A stretch of DNA of 64,000 nt from Micrococcus cohnii (GTDB lineage: Bacteria > Actinomycetota > Actinomycetes > Actinomycetales > Micrococcaceae): NCBI RefSeq assembly GCF_014205175.1, contig NZ_JACHNA010000001.1, positions 558,001 to 622,000 of the forward strand, written 5' to 3'. A program made the position numbers and the translations under genes. Below are positions 25,701-32,579 of the stretch, piece after piece (the stretch's first letter is position 1; each line of letters starts with the position of its first letter). The notes under the pieces were generated by a model. That model was given only the letters and a program-made list of their open reading frames with translations, was not told where the DNA came from and did not search any database.

Positions 25701-26744
25701 GAACCGCGTGAACCACAGGGCGCGTTCGCTGGCGTCCATTCGCCGCCAGTCCTCCTCGCCGGCGGCGAGCGCCTCGAATGCCATCACCCGGGCGGCCGCG
25801 CTGAAATGCGCATCGAACCGGCGTGACACGCCGGCGCTGAGCTCGTCGAGCGTCCCCTCGGCCAGGGCACGGGCGATCCAATCGTCCGCGTCGGCCACGG
25901 AATCGCAGACCGGCAGCTCGGGGAACGAGGCGATCGGCTCGGCGCCGGGACTGATGGAGACGATCGGCAGTCCCATCGCCGCGTACTGGACGACGCGACT
26001 GGGCAGCTCGAAACGCCCGAGCGCGTCCAGGCCGTCGAACCAGGTCGGTGAGCCACGGTGGTCGGCGAAGAACTGCGGGATGTTCAGCGCGAGTCGAGCG
26101 CGGGCGCCGGCGGCCACGACCTCGGCGTCCGTGTCGAGGAACCCCGCGCTGAGTCCGGCCGGGTCCTCCTCCACGCTCCCGTACACCCGCACGTCGTGTC
26201 GCATTGCCGCCAGCTGCGCATAGCGCCGCCGGCGCACCGGCCCGGCGAGGTTGCCCAGGAACATCACCGTGGCCTCCGCGGGCTGGCGGCCATAGACGTG
26301 GGGGAAGGCGATGTGATCGGTCCAGAACGGCAGGTTGACGCCCGTCGGCCGGCCGACCTGCTCTTCGTAGAACGCGAGCACGCGGGCGTCGCCGCAGTGC
26401 AGCACCAGGTCGTAGTCCTCGGGGGCCGACCGGTAGGACAGCCCGTAGAGCACCGGGTCGTCCGAGAGCCACGTCGCCAGCTGTCCGCCCGTGGCCCGCA
26501 GCGCCGCGAGCACCGGAGGGGGAGCGGAGGCAGGACGGAACACCAGGATCCAGTCCGGGCGGAACGCGCGGATGCGTTCCAGATGCGGTCCCGCGACGCG
26601 GAAGACTCGTTGCGGGTCGGCGACGTCGACGCCGCGGCCGAAGCGCCCGGTCGCGTAGACCTCGTGCCCGGCCGCGATGAACGCGCGCTCGAGGGAGGCG
26701 GTGACGTGAGCCTCCTGGATGGCGTCGAAGAACACGATTCTCAT
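22797..26744 (-). CDS. 1315-aa fusion: CgeB-like glycosyltransferase plus polysaccharide pyruvyltransferase
   Basis: Three parts are visible. Residues ~1-370 resemble CgeB/YkvP-type glycosyltransferases (MRIVFFDAIQEAHVTASLERA, FRPDWILVFRPASAPPP, LHCGDARVLAFYEEQVG, ATVMFLGNLAGPVRRRRYAQL, then LPSRVVQYAAMGLPIVSISPG). Residues ~400-890 are two or three degenerate Rossmann-like blocks (GVAVVHARQPSRFSGLDVML; VRIAVVHGGRHPHADEDRAV) with Ala/Gly/Arg-rich linkers. Residues ~905-1315 are a CsaB-like pyruvyltransferase (ISGYYGAGNIGDELLLRTLL, VLLGPGGHWHDY, VVHGMGVGPL, VAMRLHASLLRHCLGGPAVGLSYDPK). CsaB enzymes add pyruvate ketals to wall polysaccharides from PEP. The ATG at 26744 lies 10 nt after a -10 box; the longer frame upstream has no start signal. 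Confidence 0.83.
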   Translation of the reverse strand: MRIVFFDAIQEAHVTASLERAFIAAGHEVYATGRFGRGVDVADPQRVFRVAGPHLERIRAFRPDWILVFRPASAPPPVLAALRATGGQLATWLSDDPVLYGLSYRSAPEDYDLVLHCGDARVLAFYEEQVGRPTGVNLPFWTDHIAFPHVYGRQPAEATVMFLGNLAGPVRRRRYAQLAAMRHDVRVYGSVEEDPAGLSAGFLDTDAEVVAAGARARLALNIPQFFADHRGSPTWFDGLDALGRFELPSRVVQYAAMGLPIVSISPGAEPIASFPELPVCDSVADADDWIARALAEGTLDELSAGVSRRFDAHFSAAARVMAFEALAAGEEDWRRMDASERALWFTRFDATPTTGPDHGDAPTCGAVAASAALTATVCAAEPADRPVTAEPGTMHGVAVVHARQPSRFSGLDVMLRQLHADGAEPALWGPEAVDEIADPATGAWSWLIDPRRAVPALRQAGADVLVLAEGVGVDVAAARALRQAGIATLLLLRDEPLTRAQAQAVDLVVCVGPGIVRRSGLLHSLGDAVHVPALVEREFLDLVRRTSPLSRPAVVGVAPTDDQAPDLRAWAPSPRVDGEGGAESEAPAERLDPATLREADLAQLCAALRRRRVLLEPVTIRGHRVHSALTGHALCAADRVLTPRWQDVDRPDVFAPRLLRAGTAAEARARLNGGGQDTDAGPGRARSDRELFCSASDAGALLPAWFETARCRARARHDRAPLGQAPVRIAVVHGGRHPHADEDRAVVDALHALGHRVLEVNVARHDDVVHEVPGARGIALKVDLAPLERLVQRARPQVVLFAGRRLRPTPECARGLERDGLVRAALVRDPSAAVPNASLGVDAAVCLTDAAGPADLRDRLTAFLATALSTAARPVPNLSVAEPAETRPGAPEQAGPGAQSPEADSPGRTVLISGYYGAGNIGDELLLRTLLERLERTREDVVPVVAAVDPAAVEREHGVQAFARADLREAEAWAARSSGVLLGPGGHWHDYSIARAGGLAGTFTGTRYSPAHLAQLPLMVRAHGGRVVVHGMGVGPLTDPAARAAVHLTGMQADLVSVRDDASRRLLEPMSQAWPATVTVAPDVVHALQLPDLHASGSHPGAPDGQDGAVPTGPDAPGWIAVNLRPWDAPSAGLDPRGPRACLGPVVDVARQCGLGLWFVAMQPTDEDEYEALVETAAGRVPVALLPADAPHGHLLHVLGGAAALVAMRLHASLLRHCLGGPAVGLSYDPKVSAHYAQLGRAEFCLPLDRAASDVGETLRAALRESPVHGGPGLPAPTRRAIEHARTGARAALDAALAVLCSGPAHVLDPSWRRR

Positions 26745-26754
26745 GGCACGGCTC

Positions 26755-26777
26755 ACTCTATCCGGGCGCCCTAGAGT
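26755..26777. promoter_or_regulatory. Overlapping divergent promoters with mirror-image -10 boxes
   Basis: ACTCTA (26755-26760, which is TAGAGT on the minus strand) and TAGAGT (26772-26777, plus strand) form a perfect 6-bp inverted repeat with an 11-nt spacer. Each is the likely -10 for one of the two divergent glycosyltransferase genes, so the two RNA polymerase footprints overlap. Confidence 0.55.
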
Positions 26778-26880
26778 GGAGTGGTCGAGGAGCCCGGATC
26801 GGCCCCCGATCCACCGGGGTCCCCGTCGCATGAGGGGCGCCCGCGACCGCACAGCACCGCCGAGCCGCAGGAGACGACTG

Positions 26881-28668
26881 ATGCCCCGCCGTCCGCTGAC
26901 CTCCGTCCCGTGGGGGCGTCACGCGAGCCTGACCGCCCAGACCGTGGCCGAGCACGCGGTGGACGACCCCCTGCTGCTGGTGCTCCAGGGATCCCGTCGA
27001 CTCCCCGCCGCCGTGCGCACGCCGGCCGCGCGCCTGATCGGTGCGCTGGGCCGCGGGATGGCCACGCTTGCCCCGGCCCGAGGAGTGGGGTCGGTCGTCA
27101 GCGCGGTGAGCGAGCACATGCTCGGCCGCACCCCGCGGGCGCTCGAGCGGCTCGACGGCCCGGCCGCGGGCGGTCTGGTGGGTCGCGCCGACGCCTCCGT
27201 GCTGCTCGGCGATGACGCGCAGGCGCAGCGGCTGCTCGAGCGGGTCCCCGAGGATCGACGCGGGGCGCCGTGGCACGCCGTGGCCGCGCGCCTGGCGCTG
27301 CACCGCGGTGACCTCGACGGCGCCGTCGCGTACGCGGGCCGGCATCGGGTCAACCGGGCCTTGCGCCGGCGCATGGCCGGCGAACGGGAGGCCTTCACGG
27401 GGCACCGTCCGAGCCTGCCGGCCACGCCCGACTATGCGCCGCTGCCGGGACGTGTGTTGCACGTGCTGACCAACTCCCTGCCGCACACCTCCAGCGGCTA
27501 CGCCCAACGCAGCCATTCGACCCTCACCGCCCTCGACGCGGTGGGCGTCCAGGTGCGGGCCGTGACGCGGCCGGGCTACCCGACGGTGGTCGGGGTGCCG
27601 TGGGCCAGCGCCGAGGACCGGATCGGCCAAATCGTCTACCGGCGTCTGCTCCCGCACCGACTGGGCCAGGGCACAGCCGCGAGGATCGACCAGCACGCTC
27701 GCCTGCTGGCCGCCGAGGTCGAGCGTTTCCGGCCCGAGGCGCTGCACACCACCACCCACTTCGTGAACGCCGTCGCGGTGCGCGCCGTGGCCAAGGCCTA
27801 CGGCATCCCCTGGGTGTACGAGGTGCGCGGCCAGCTCGCGGACACCTGGGCGTCCAAGCGCACGGCCTCCGCCCTGTCCTCCCAACGGTACGCCGCGTTC
27901 GTGGCCGCCGAGGCCGAGGCCGCCTGCAGCGCCGACGCCGTCGTGACCCTCGGGGCGACCATGGCGCGCCGCCTGGTCGAGGCGGGAGTGTCCGAGGACC
28001 GGATCACCGTGTGCCCCAACGCGGTGGGCGAAGCCTTCCTCGACGAGCCCCCGGCCCGGGTTCACGCGCGAGCCCGTCTCGGTCTGGACCCCGAGCACGT
28101 CTACGTGGGCACCGTGTCCTCGATCGTCGGATACGAGGGGCTTGATGACCTGCTGCGCGCCGTCGCGCTGATCGCCCCCCGGTTCCCCCGGCTGCGCGTG
28201 TCGATCGCCGGTGACGGCGTCAGCCTGCCCGGGCTGCGCGCGCTCGCCGAGGAGCTGGGCATCGCGCACCTGTGCCGTTTCCCCGGCCGGATCGCCCGGC
28301 CCGAGGCCGTGTGGGAGCAGGCCAGCCTCGACGTGTTCGTCGTGCCGCGCAAGGACCTGCCCGTCACCCGGGCCGTGACCCCGATGAAGTCGATCGAGGC
28401 CTCGGCCTTCGCACGCCCCGTCGTCGCCTCCGATCTGCCGGCCCTGGCGGAGCTGGTCGAGGACGGCGTGACGGGCCGGCTCGCGCCCGCGCAGGACCCC
28501 CGGGCGCTGGCCGAGGTGCTCGCCGAGCTGGTGGCCGACCCGGAGCTGCGGGCCCGTCTGGGCGAGGGGGGGCGGGCCTGGGCCCTGTCCACCCGGACGT
28601 GGGCCGCCAACGCGCGGCGGTATGCGCAGGTCTACCGAGAGCTGGGGGTCCGCCTGCCCCGGACCTGA
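26881..28668 (+). CDS. GT4 glycosyltransferase with helical N-terminal extension, 595 aa
   Basis: Residues ~1-190 form an Ala/Leu/Arg-rich helical region that resembles tetratricopeptide-like repeats (LLGDDAQAQRLLERVPEDRRG, RLALHRGDLDGAVAYAGRH). Residues ~195-590 are a GT4 transferase: VLHVLTNSLPHTSSGYAQRSH with the Gly-rich donor loop, PWVYEVRGQL, VTLGATMARRLVEAGV, VCPNAV, VGTVSSIVGYEGLDDLL, VSIAGDG, and the EX7E region KSIEASAFARPVVASDLPAL. AGGAGACGACTG precedes the ATG at 26881. It is divergent from the 1315-aa gene and convergent with the 617-aa gene. The helical extension may dock it in a multi-enzyme complex (inference). Confidence 0.87.
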   Translation: MPRRPLTSVPWGRHASLTAQTVAEHAVDDPLLLVLQGSRRLPAAVRTPAARLIGALGRGMATLAPARGVGSVVSAVSEHMLGRTPRALERLDGPAAGGLVGRADASVLLGDDAQAQRLLERVPEDRRGAPWHAVAARLALHRGDLDGAVAYAGRHRVNRALRRRMAGEREAFTGHRPSLPATPDYAPLPGRVLHVLTNSLPHTSSGYAQRSHSTLTALDAVGVQVRAVTRPGYPTVVGVPWASAEDRIGQIVYRRLLPHRLGQGTAARIDQHARLLAAEVERFRPEALHTTTHFVNAVAVRAVAKAYGIPWVYEVRGQLADTWASKRTASALSSQRYAAFVAAEAEAACSADAVVTLGATMARRLVEAGVSEDRITVCPNAVGEAFLDEPPARVHARARLGLDPEHVYVGTVSSIVGYEGLDDLLRAVALIAPRFPRLRVSIAGDGVSLPGLRALAEELGIAHLCRFPGRIARPEAVWEQASLDVFVVPRKDLPVTRAVTPMKSIEASAFARPVVASDLPALAELVEDGVTGRLAPAQDPRALAEVLAELVADPELRARLGEGGRAWALSTRTWAANARRYAQVYRELGVRLPRT

Positions 28669-28680
28669 GCCGGGCGCCGT

Positions 28681-30534
28681 TCAGCGTGTGCCGAGCACCG
28701 CGTCGGCCAGGCGTGGCAGCACGACGCGGTCGGCCAGGTGCTCGCGCACGAATGCGGCGGCGTCGGCGGCTCGCTCGCGGCGGACGTCCTCGGTGGCGGT
28801 GGCCTCCCGGATGAGCGCGGTCAGCTGATCGACGTCGGCGGCGAGCCAGTGCCGCGGATAGATGAGGTCCGCCCCGGGCCAGGCCAGCGCGAGGGGCACG
28901 GCGCCGGCGAGGGCCGCGTCCGGCAGGGTGAAGTGGAACGACTCGAAGTCCGAGACGGACAGAGCCACGCCCACCCGCTCGTACCACGCGGTCATGTCGG
29001 GGCCGTGCGGGTCGAAGGCGACCGCCTCGGAGAGCGGAGCGTGCTCGCAGCGGGAGAACTGCCGCGCGTAGTAGGCGCGTTCTGCTTCCCGCCCGGACAT
29101 CCAGCCGGACTCGTCCGGGCGGTGCCCGCGCACCCGCAGCCGCCAGGGCGTCTCGGGATCGGCCTGGCTCAGGGCTGCCGCGACGTCCAGGGCTCGGTGC
29201 AGGCCCTTGCGCGCCGGCAGCATGCCGACCAGGCCGAGCGTGTGTCGCCGGGTCGTCGAGAGCTCCTGACGGCGCGGGGAAGGCCCGGGGAGCTGGACGG
29301 CGTTGGGAACCACCAGGGTCCGCGCCGCGGGCACACCATGGTCGCGCACGAGCGCGGCTCGCACGTGCCCGGCCACCGCGACGACCGCGTCGAGGCGTGC
29401 ATGCCGCACCCGCGCGGGGAAATCCGTGGTGACCTCTTGCAGATGGGCGCGTGCGGTGACCCGGACGCGGCGCGGGGCGTGGCGGGAGTACCAGACGGCG
29501 TTGCCGAGCATCCACTCGCAGAGCACGACGTCGGCCCAACCGGCCAGAGCTCGGGAGGCGTCCACGTCGTGGCGGGCATGGCCGTGCCACCGGTCGATCC
29601 GCACCTCGTGGCCGGCCCCGCGCAGGTGGTCGACGAGTCCTGCAGCGAACTTCAGGTCGTGCCCGGCGACCACGACGCGGCGCGGTTCCGCGATCACGCG
29701 GGCCGAGGGCCGTTCGGGGGTCGGGAGCGGCGCCGTGGCCGAGCCGCTGGTCAGGGCGTCGTCGAGCTGCGCCAGTCGCCCGGATCGGCCGGCATCGCGC
29801 AGCGAGTCAGCCGTCGGCCAATGCTGGTCGCCGCGGTGCAGCGGCCAGGCAGAAGGATCGAGTTCGCCGAGCGCAGCCACGTCGAGGACGGGCCGGTGCG
29901 CCGCCTGCGCCACACGGTGCCAGGCACCGTGCTGCCCGGTCTCGCGCGGGCCCACAAGCACGACTCGCTCGGCGAGCCCGGCCAGGGCGGCACGATGTCC
30001 CGGCGCGGGCTCGTGGACCCATCGCACACCGCGGCGGCGCAGGTCTGCCGGCGGCGTCGGGACGGCGCCCTGCGTGACCACGACCGTGCGCGACGCCGAC
30101 CTGGAGCGCCGGCCGGAGGAGTCCGTCCCGGAGGCGTTCGGCCCCCAGGAGGCGGCACCGTGGCGCGCGTCGAGCAGCTCGCTGAGCCGCACGGACCCTG
30201 CCTGGCCCGGGCCGCCGGGCGGCAGCACGAGCAGCAGCACGTCCTGGGCGCCGATCGACGCATCGGCGCTCAGCCGGTCCGGCAGACCGAGCCAGCGCAG
30301 CAGGGACGGAGCCGGAGGCAGCGGCGTCGGCAGAAGGCCGCGGTCGATCGGCGCGTCGGGCTCGGCGGGCCAGAGCCGGGCCGGCGGATCAGGCAGGCCG
30401 CGTGCGTGGCGGGTGAGGGACTCGCCGAGGTCGAGACGGCGGCGCAGGGCGCGGCGCGCATCACCGGTGATGCGTGTGCCACGGGTCCTTGCCGCGCGGG
30501 CCAGGCGTCGGACCGAGGAGCTCGGCTCACTCAC
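28681..30534 (-). CDS. Glycosyltransferase, 617 aa, paralogous to module 2 of the 771-aa protein
   Basis: The N-terminus is Arg-rich (VRRLARAARTRGTRITG). Residues ~80-270 form an alpha/beta region with no motif I can name (VLLLVLPPGG, TVVVTQGAVP, VVLVGPRETG). Residues ~283-617 are a GT-B-like module: VVVAGHDLKFAAGLVDHL, WADVVLCEWMLGNAVWYSRH, LVVPNAVQLPG, LGLVGMLPARKGLHRALDV and VSDFESFHFTLPDAALAGAVPLA. They line up with module 2 of the 771-aa protein along their whole length. The GTG start at 30534 overlaps the stop of the ABC ATPase gene as GTGA, so it is co-translated with the exporter. Confidence 0.82.
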   Translation of the reverse strand: MSEPSSSVRRLARAARTRGTRITGDARRALRRRLDLGESLTRHARGLPDPPARLWPAEPDAPIDRGLLPTPLPPAPSLLRWLGLPDRLSADASIGAQDVLLLVLPPGGPGQAGSVRLSELLDARHGAASWGPNASGTDSSGRRSRSASRTVVVTQGAVPTPPADLRRRGVRWVHEPAPGHRAALAGLAERVVLVGPRETGQHGAWHRVAQAAHRPVLDVAALGELDPSAWPLHRGDQHWPTADSLRDAGRSGRLAQLDDALTSGSATAPLPTPERPSARVIAEPRRVVVAGHDLKFAAGLVDHLRGAGHEVRIDRWHGHARHDVDASRALAGWADVVLCEWMLGNAVWYSRHAPRRVRVTARAHLQEVTTDFPARVRHARLDAVVAVAGHVRAALVRDHGVPAARTLVVPNAVQLPGPSPRRQELSTTRRHTLGLVGMLPARKGLHRALDVAAALSQADPETPWRLRVRGHRPDESGWMSGREAERAYYARQFSRCEHAPLSEAVAFDPHGPDMTAWYERVGVALSVSDFESFHFTLPDAALAGAVPLALAWPGADLIYPRHWLAADVDQLTALIREATATEDVRRERAADAAAFVREHLADRVVLPRLADAVLGTR

Positions 30535-31496
30535 GGCGCCGTGTGGCCGGTCGGCTCGTGGCCGTCGGCCCAGTCGATTCGCGTCAGGGCGGTGGCCTCG
30601 AGGCATTTCTGCCGGTGGATGCGCGCCTGCTTGAGCCGGTCGCGGCCCAGCATGATCGTGTACTTGCGGTACGCGTCCACGACCTCGTCCGGATCCCCGT
30701 CCATCGTCAGCTCGCCACGCTCGATCCACACCACGCGTGTGCACATTTCCCGGATCGTGCCGAGGGAGTGACTGACCAGGAACACGCAGCCGGCCTGCTC
30801 GCGCAGGTGGTCGATGCGGCGGCGGGTGCGTTCGCGGAACTGGGCGTCGCCGGTGTTCAGCGCCTCGTCGATCACGAGGATGTCCGGGTCCACCGAGGTG
30901 GCGATCGCGAACTGCAGGCGGGCGGCCATGCCGGAGGAGTACGCCTTCAGCGGCAAGGAGAGCGCGGTGTCGTCGAGGCCGGAGAGCTCCACGATCTGGT
31001 CGCGTTTCTTCGCGGCCGTCGCGGCGGACATGCCCATCGCCAGGCAGCCGAGCAGGATGTTGTCCTCGCCGGAGACCTGCCGGACCAGGGCGGCGTTGAC
31101 CCCGAGCATGATGGGCGTGCTCGTGGCGTACACCGACCCCGCCGTCGGCTGCATCTGCCCGGTGATCAGCTTCATGAGCGTCGACTTGCCCGAGCCGTTC
31201 GTGCCGATCACGCCGACGGACTCGCCGCGCCGGACGAGCAGGGACAGCGGCCTGAGTGCCTCGACCGTGCTGGTCGTCATGCCCGAGGCCCGGCGCCGGC
31301 GCGCCCCGGCGCCCTGGCCGCGCACGAGGGACTCCGCGGCGCGCACGGTGTAGGTCATCCCGACCTCGTCCAGCACCACCGCGCTCTGCCCGTCGGGCAC
31401 GCTGATGTGCTCGGTCGGGCGGGCGGGAGCCGTCCGCCGTCGTGTGCCGCGGGCCGCGGTCGCAGGCGCGTCCTTCTGCTGGGGCATGTCAGTCAC
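30531..31496 (-). CDS. ABC transporter ATPase for surface-polysaccharide export (TagH/Wzt-like)
   Basis: A 321-aa nucleotide-binding subunit. An Ala/Arg/Thr-rich N-terminus (about 30 residues) and a basic insert before the Walker A distinguish it. Walker A is IGTNGSGKSTLMK, the Q-loop region is MLGVNAALVRQVSGEDN, the signature is KAYSSGMAARLQFA, and Walker B is ILVIDEALNTGD, followed by the switch His in FLVSHSLGTI. This is the ABC-2 family that exports teichoic acids, O-antigens and capsules. It lacks the long C-terminal carbohydrate-binding domain of Wzt. The GTG at 31496 has GGAGAGGAG upstream and overlaps the permease stop (GTGA). Confidence 0.92.
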   Translation of the reverse strand: MTDMPQQKDAPATAARGTRRRTAPARPTEHISVPDGQSAVVLDEVGMTYTVRAAESLVRGQGAGARRRRASGMTTSTVEALRPLSLLVRRGESVGVIGTNGSGKSTLMKLITGQMQPTAGSVYATSTPIMLGVNAALVRQVSGEDNILLGCLAMGMSAATAAKKRDQIVELSGLDDTALSLPLKAYSSGMAARLQFAIATSVDPDILVIDEALNTGDAQFRERTRRRIDHLREQAGCVFLVSHSLGTIREMCTRVVWIERGELTMDGDPDEVVDAYRKYTIMLGRDRLKQARIHRQKCLEATALTRIDWADGHEPTGHTAP

Positions 31497-32383
31497 CGCT
31501 CCTCTCCGTAGCTCTGCTCGGCCCGCCAGAACACGACGGTGCCCACCACGAGCAGCACGGTCGTCCAGGCGAGAATCACGAGCCAACGCTCGAGCGGCGC
31601 GACGGTGCCGTAGAGCATCGACTGGCGCGCGATGTCCAGCACGCAGTACATCGGGTTCAGGTGCATCATCGTCACCAGAGCCGGGTGGTTCTCGAAGCGT
31701 TCGATGCTGAAGAACACCGCCGAGAGGTACAGCCAGATGCGCGTGCCGAAGTTCACGAGGTTCGACACATCCGCCCAGCGGGCCACGAGCCGGGCCAGCA
31801 GCAGCGAGAGCCCGACGTTGAAGAGCGTCTGGAGCAGCAGCAGTGGGATCAGCAGCAGCCACAGGAACGTGATGTGCTCCAGCGGCGGGATCACCAGCAC
31901 GAGGACGACCATCGTCGCCAGCGTGGGCAGGAAGACCAGCAGCTCGCGCATGTTCGTCGCGAGCACCAGCGTCGCTCGAGGGAAGCGGAAGGCCCGCACG
32001 ATCGCCATGTTCGAGGAGATCGCCCGGGAGCCGGCGCCGATCGCCTGCGAGGTGTAACGGAACATGAACACGCCGACGATCAGATACGCGACGAAGTTCT
32101 CGATGCCACGGCCGGTGCCCAGCAGCAGGCCGAACACGAAGTAGTAGGTGGCCCCGTTCAGGATCGGGTTCAGCACCATCCACAGTCGGCCCAGCGAGTT
32201 GACGGAGTTGCCGCTGGCGATGCGGGAGCGGGAGTCGAAGAGGATGAACGAGCGGTAGTCCCACAGCGACCTCAGATACGCGCCGAGCGGAGGACGGCCT
32301 CCGACGCGGGCGAGGCCGTCGGCCGACACCCGGTGGTGGCGGACGGGCGCTCGCGTGGCGGTGCGGGCTTCGGAGCCAGTCAT
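31493..32383 (-). CDS. ABC-2 permease for surface-polysaccharide export (TagG/Wzm-like)
   Basis: A 296-aa permease with about six hydrophobic helices in its last 240 residues. It has the family entry SLWDYRSFILFDSRSRIASGNS, LGRLWMVLNPILNGATYYFVFG, VFMFRYTSQAI, FRFPRATLVLATNMRELL and NLVNFGTRIWLYLSAVFFSIERF. With the ATPase it would move a lipid-linked polymer across the membrane. This makes the locus ABC-transporter dependent; no Wzx/Wzy pair is visible. The ATG at 32383 follows AAGGTGAG. It is first in a three-gene minus-strand operon (permease-ATPase-glycosyltransferase), divergent from wecB. Confidence 0.92.
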   Translation of the reverse strand: MTGSEARTATRAPVRHHRVSADGLARVGGRPPLGAYLRSLWDYRSFILFDSRSRIASGNSVNSLGRLWMVLNPILNGATYYFVFGLLLGTGRGIENFVAYLIVGVFMFRYTSQAIGAGSRAISSNMAIVRAFRFPRATLVLATNMRELLVFLPTLATMVVLVLVIPPLEHITFLWLLLIPLLLLQTLFNVGLSLLLARLVARWADVSNLVNFGTRIWLYLSAVFFSIERFENHPALVTMMHLNPMYCVLDIARQSMLYGTVAPLERWLVILAWTTVLLVVGTVVFWRAEQSYGEER

Positions 32384-32442
32384 CGAACTCTCACCTTCCG
32401 GCCGGACGTGCGGGTCTGGCCCCGCGGGAGCTGTAGTGGCCG

Positions 32443-32448
32443 ATTCTA
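32443..32448 (-). promoter_or_regulatory. -10 box of the exporter operon
   Basis: TAGAAT on the minus strand, about 60 nt upstream of the permease ATG. No clear -35 was seen. Confidence 0.5.
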
Positions 32449-32467
32449 CCCGCGCGGGGCCCTGTCG

Positions 32468-32473
32468 TAGACT
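32468..32473 (+). promoter_or_regulatory. -10 box of wecB
   Basis: TAGACT about 106 nt upstream of the wecB GTG, in the same divergent gap as the exporter promoter. Confidence 0.45.
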
Positions 32474-32579
32474 CGCACACGTCGACGTCCCGCCCGCCGG
32501 CGGGGCCGACAGCCGGGCGAGCGCGGACCGTCTCTGCACCATGTGGGCCCGGGAGCACGCCGACCCTCAGGAGAGCATC

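Noticed and set aside
22827-25826. A 999-residue plus-strand open frame opposite the 1315-aa gene
   Set aside because: Antisense shadow. The minus frame carries recognisable glycosyltransferase and pyruvyltransferase motifs.
31497-32264. A 577-residue version of the ABC ATPase
   Set aside because: The upstream part is an alternative frame of the permease gene. The GTG at 31496 has a strong Shine-Dalgarno.
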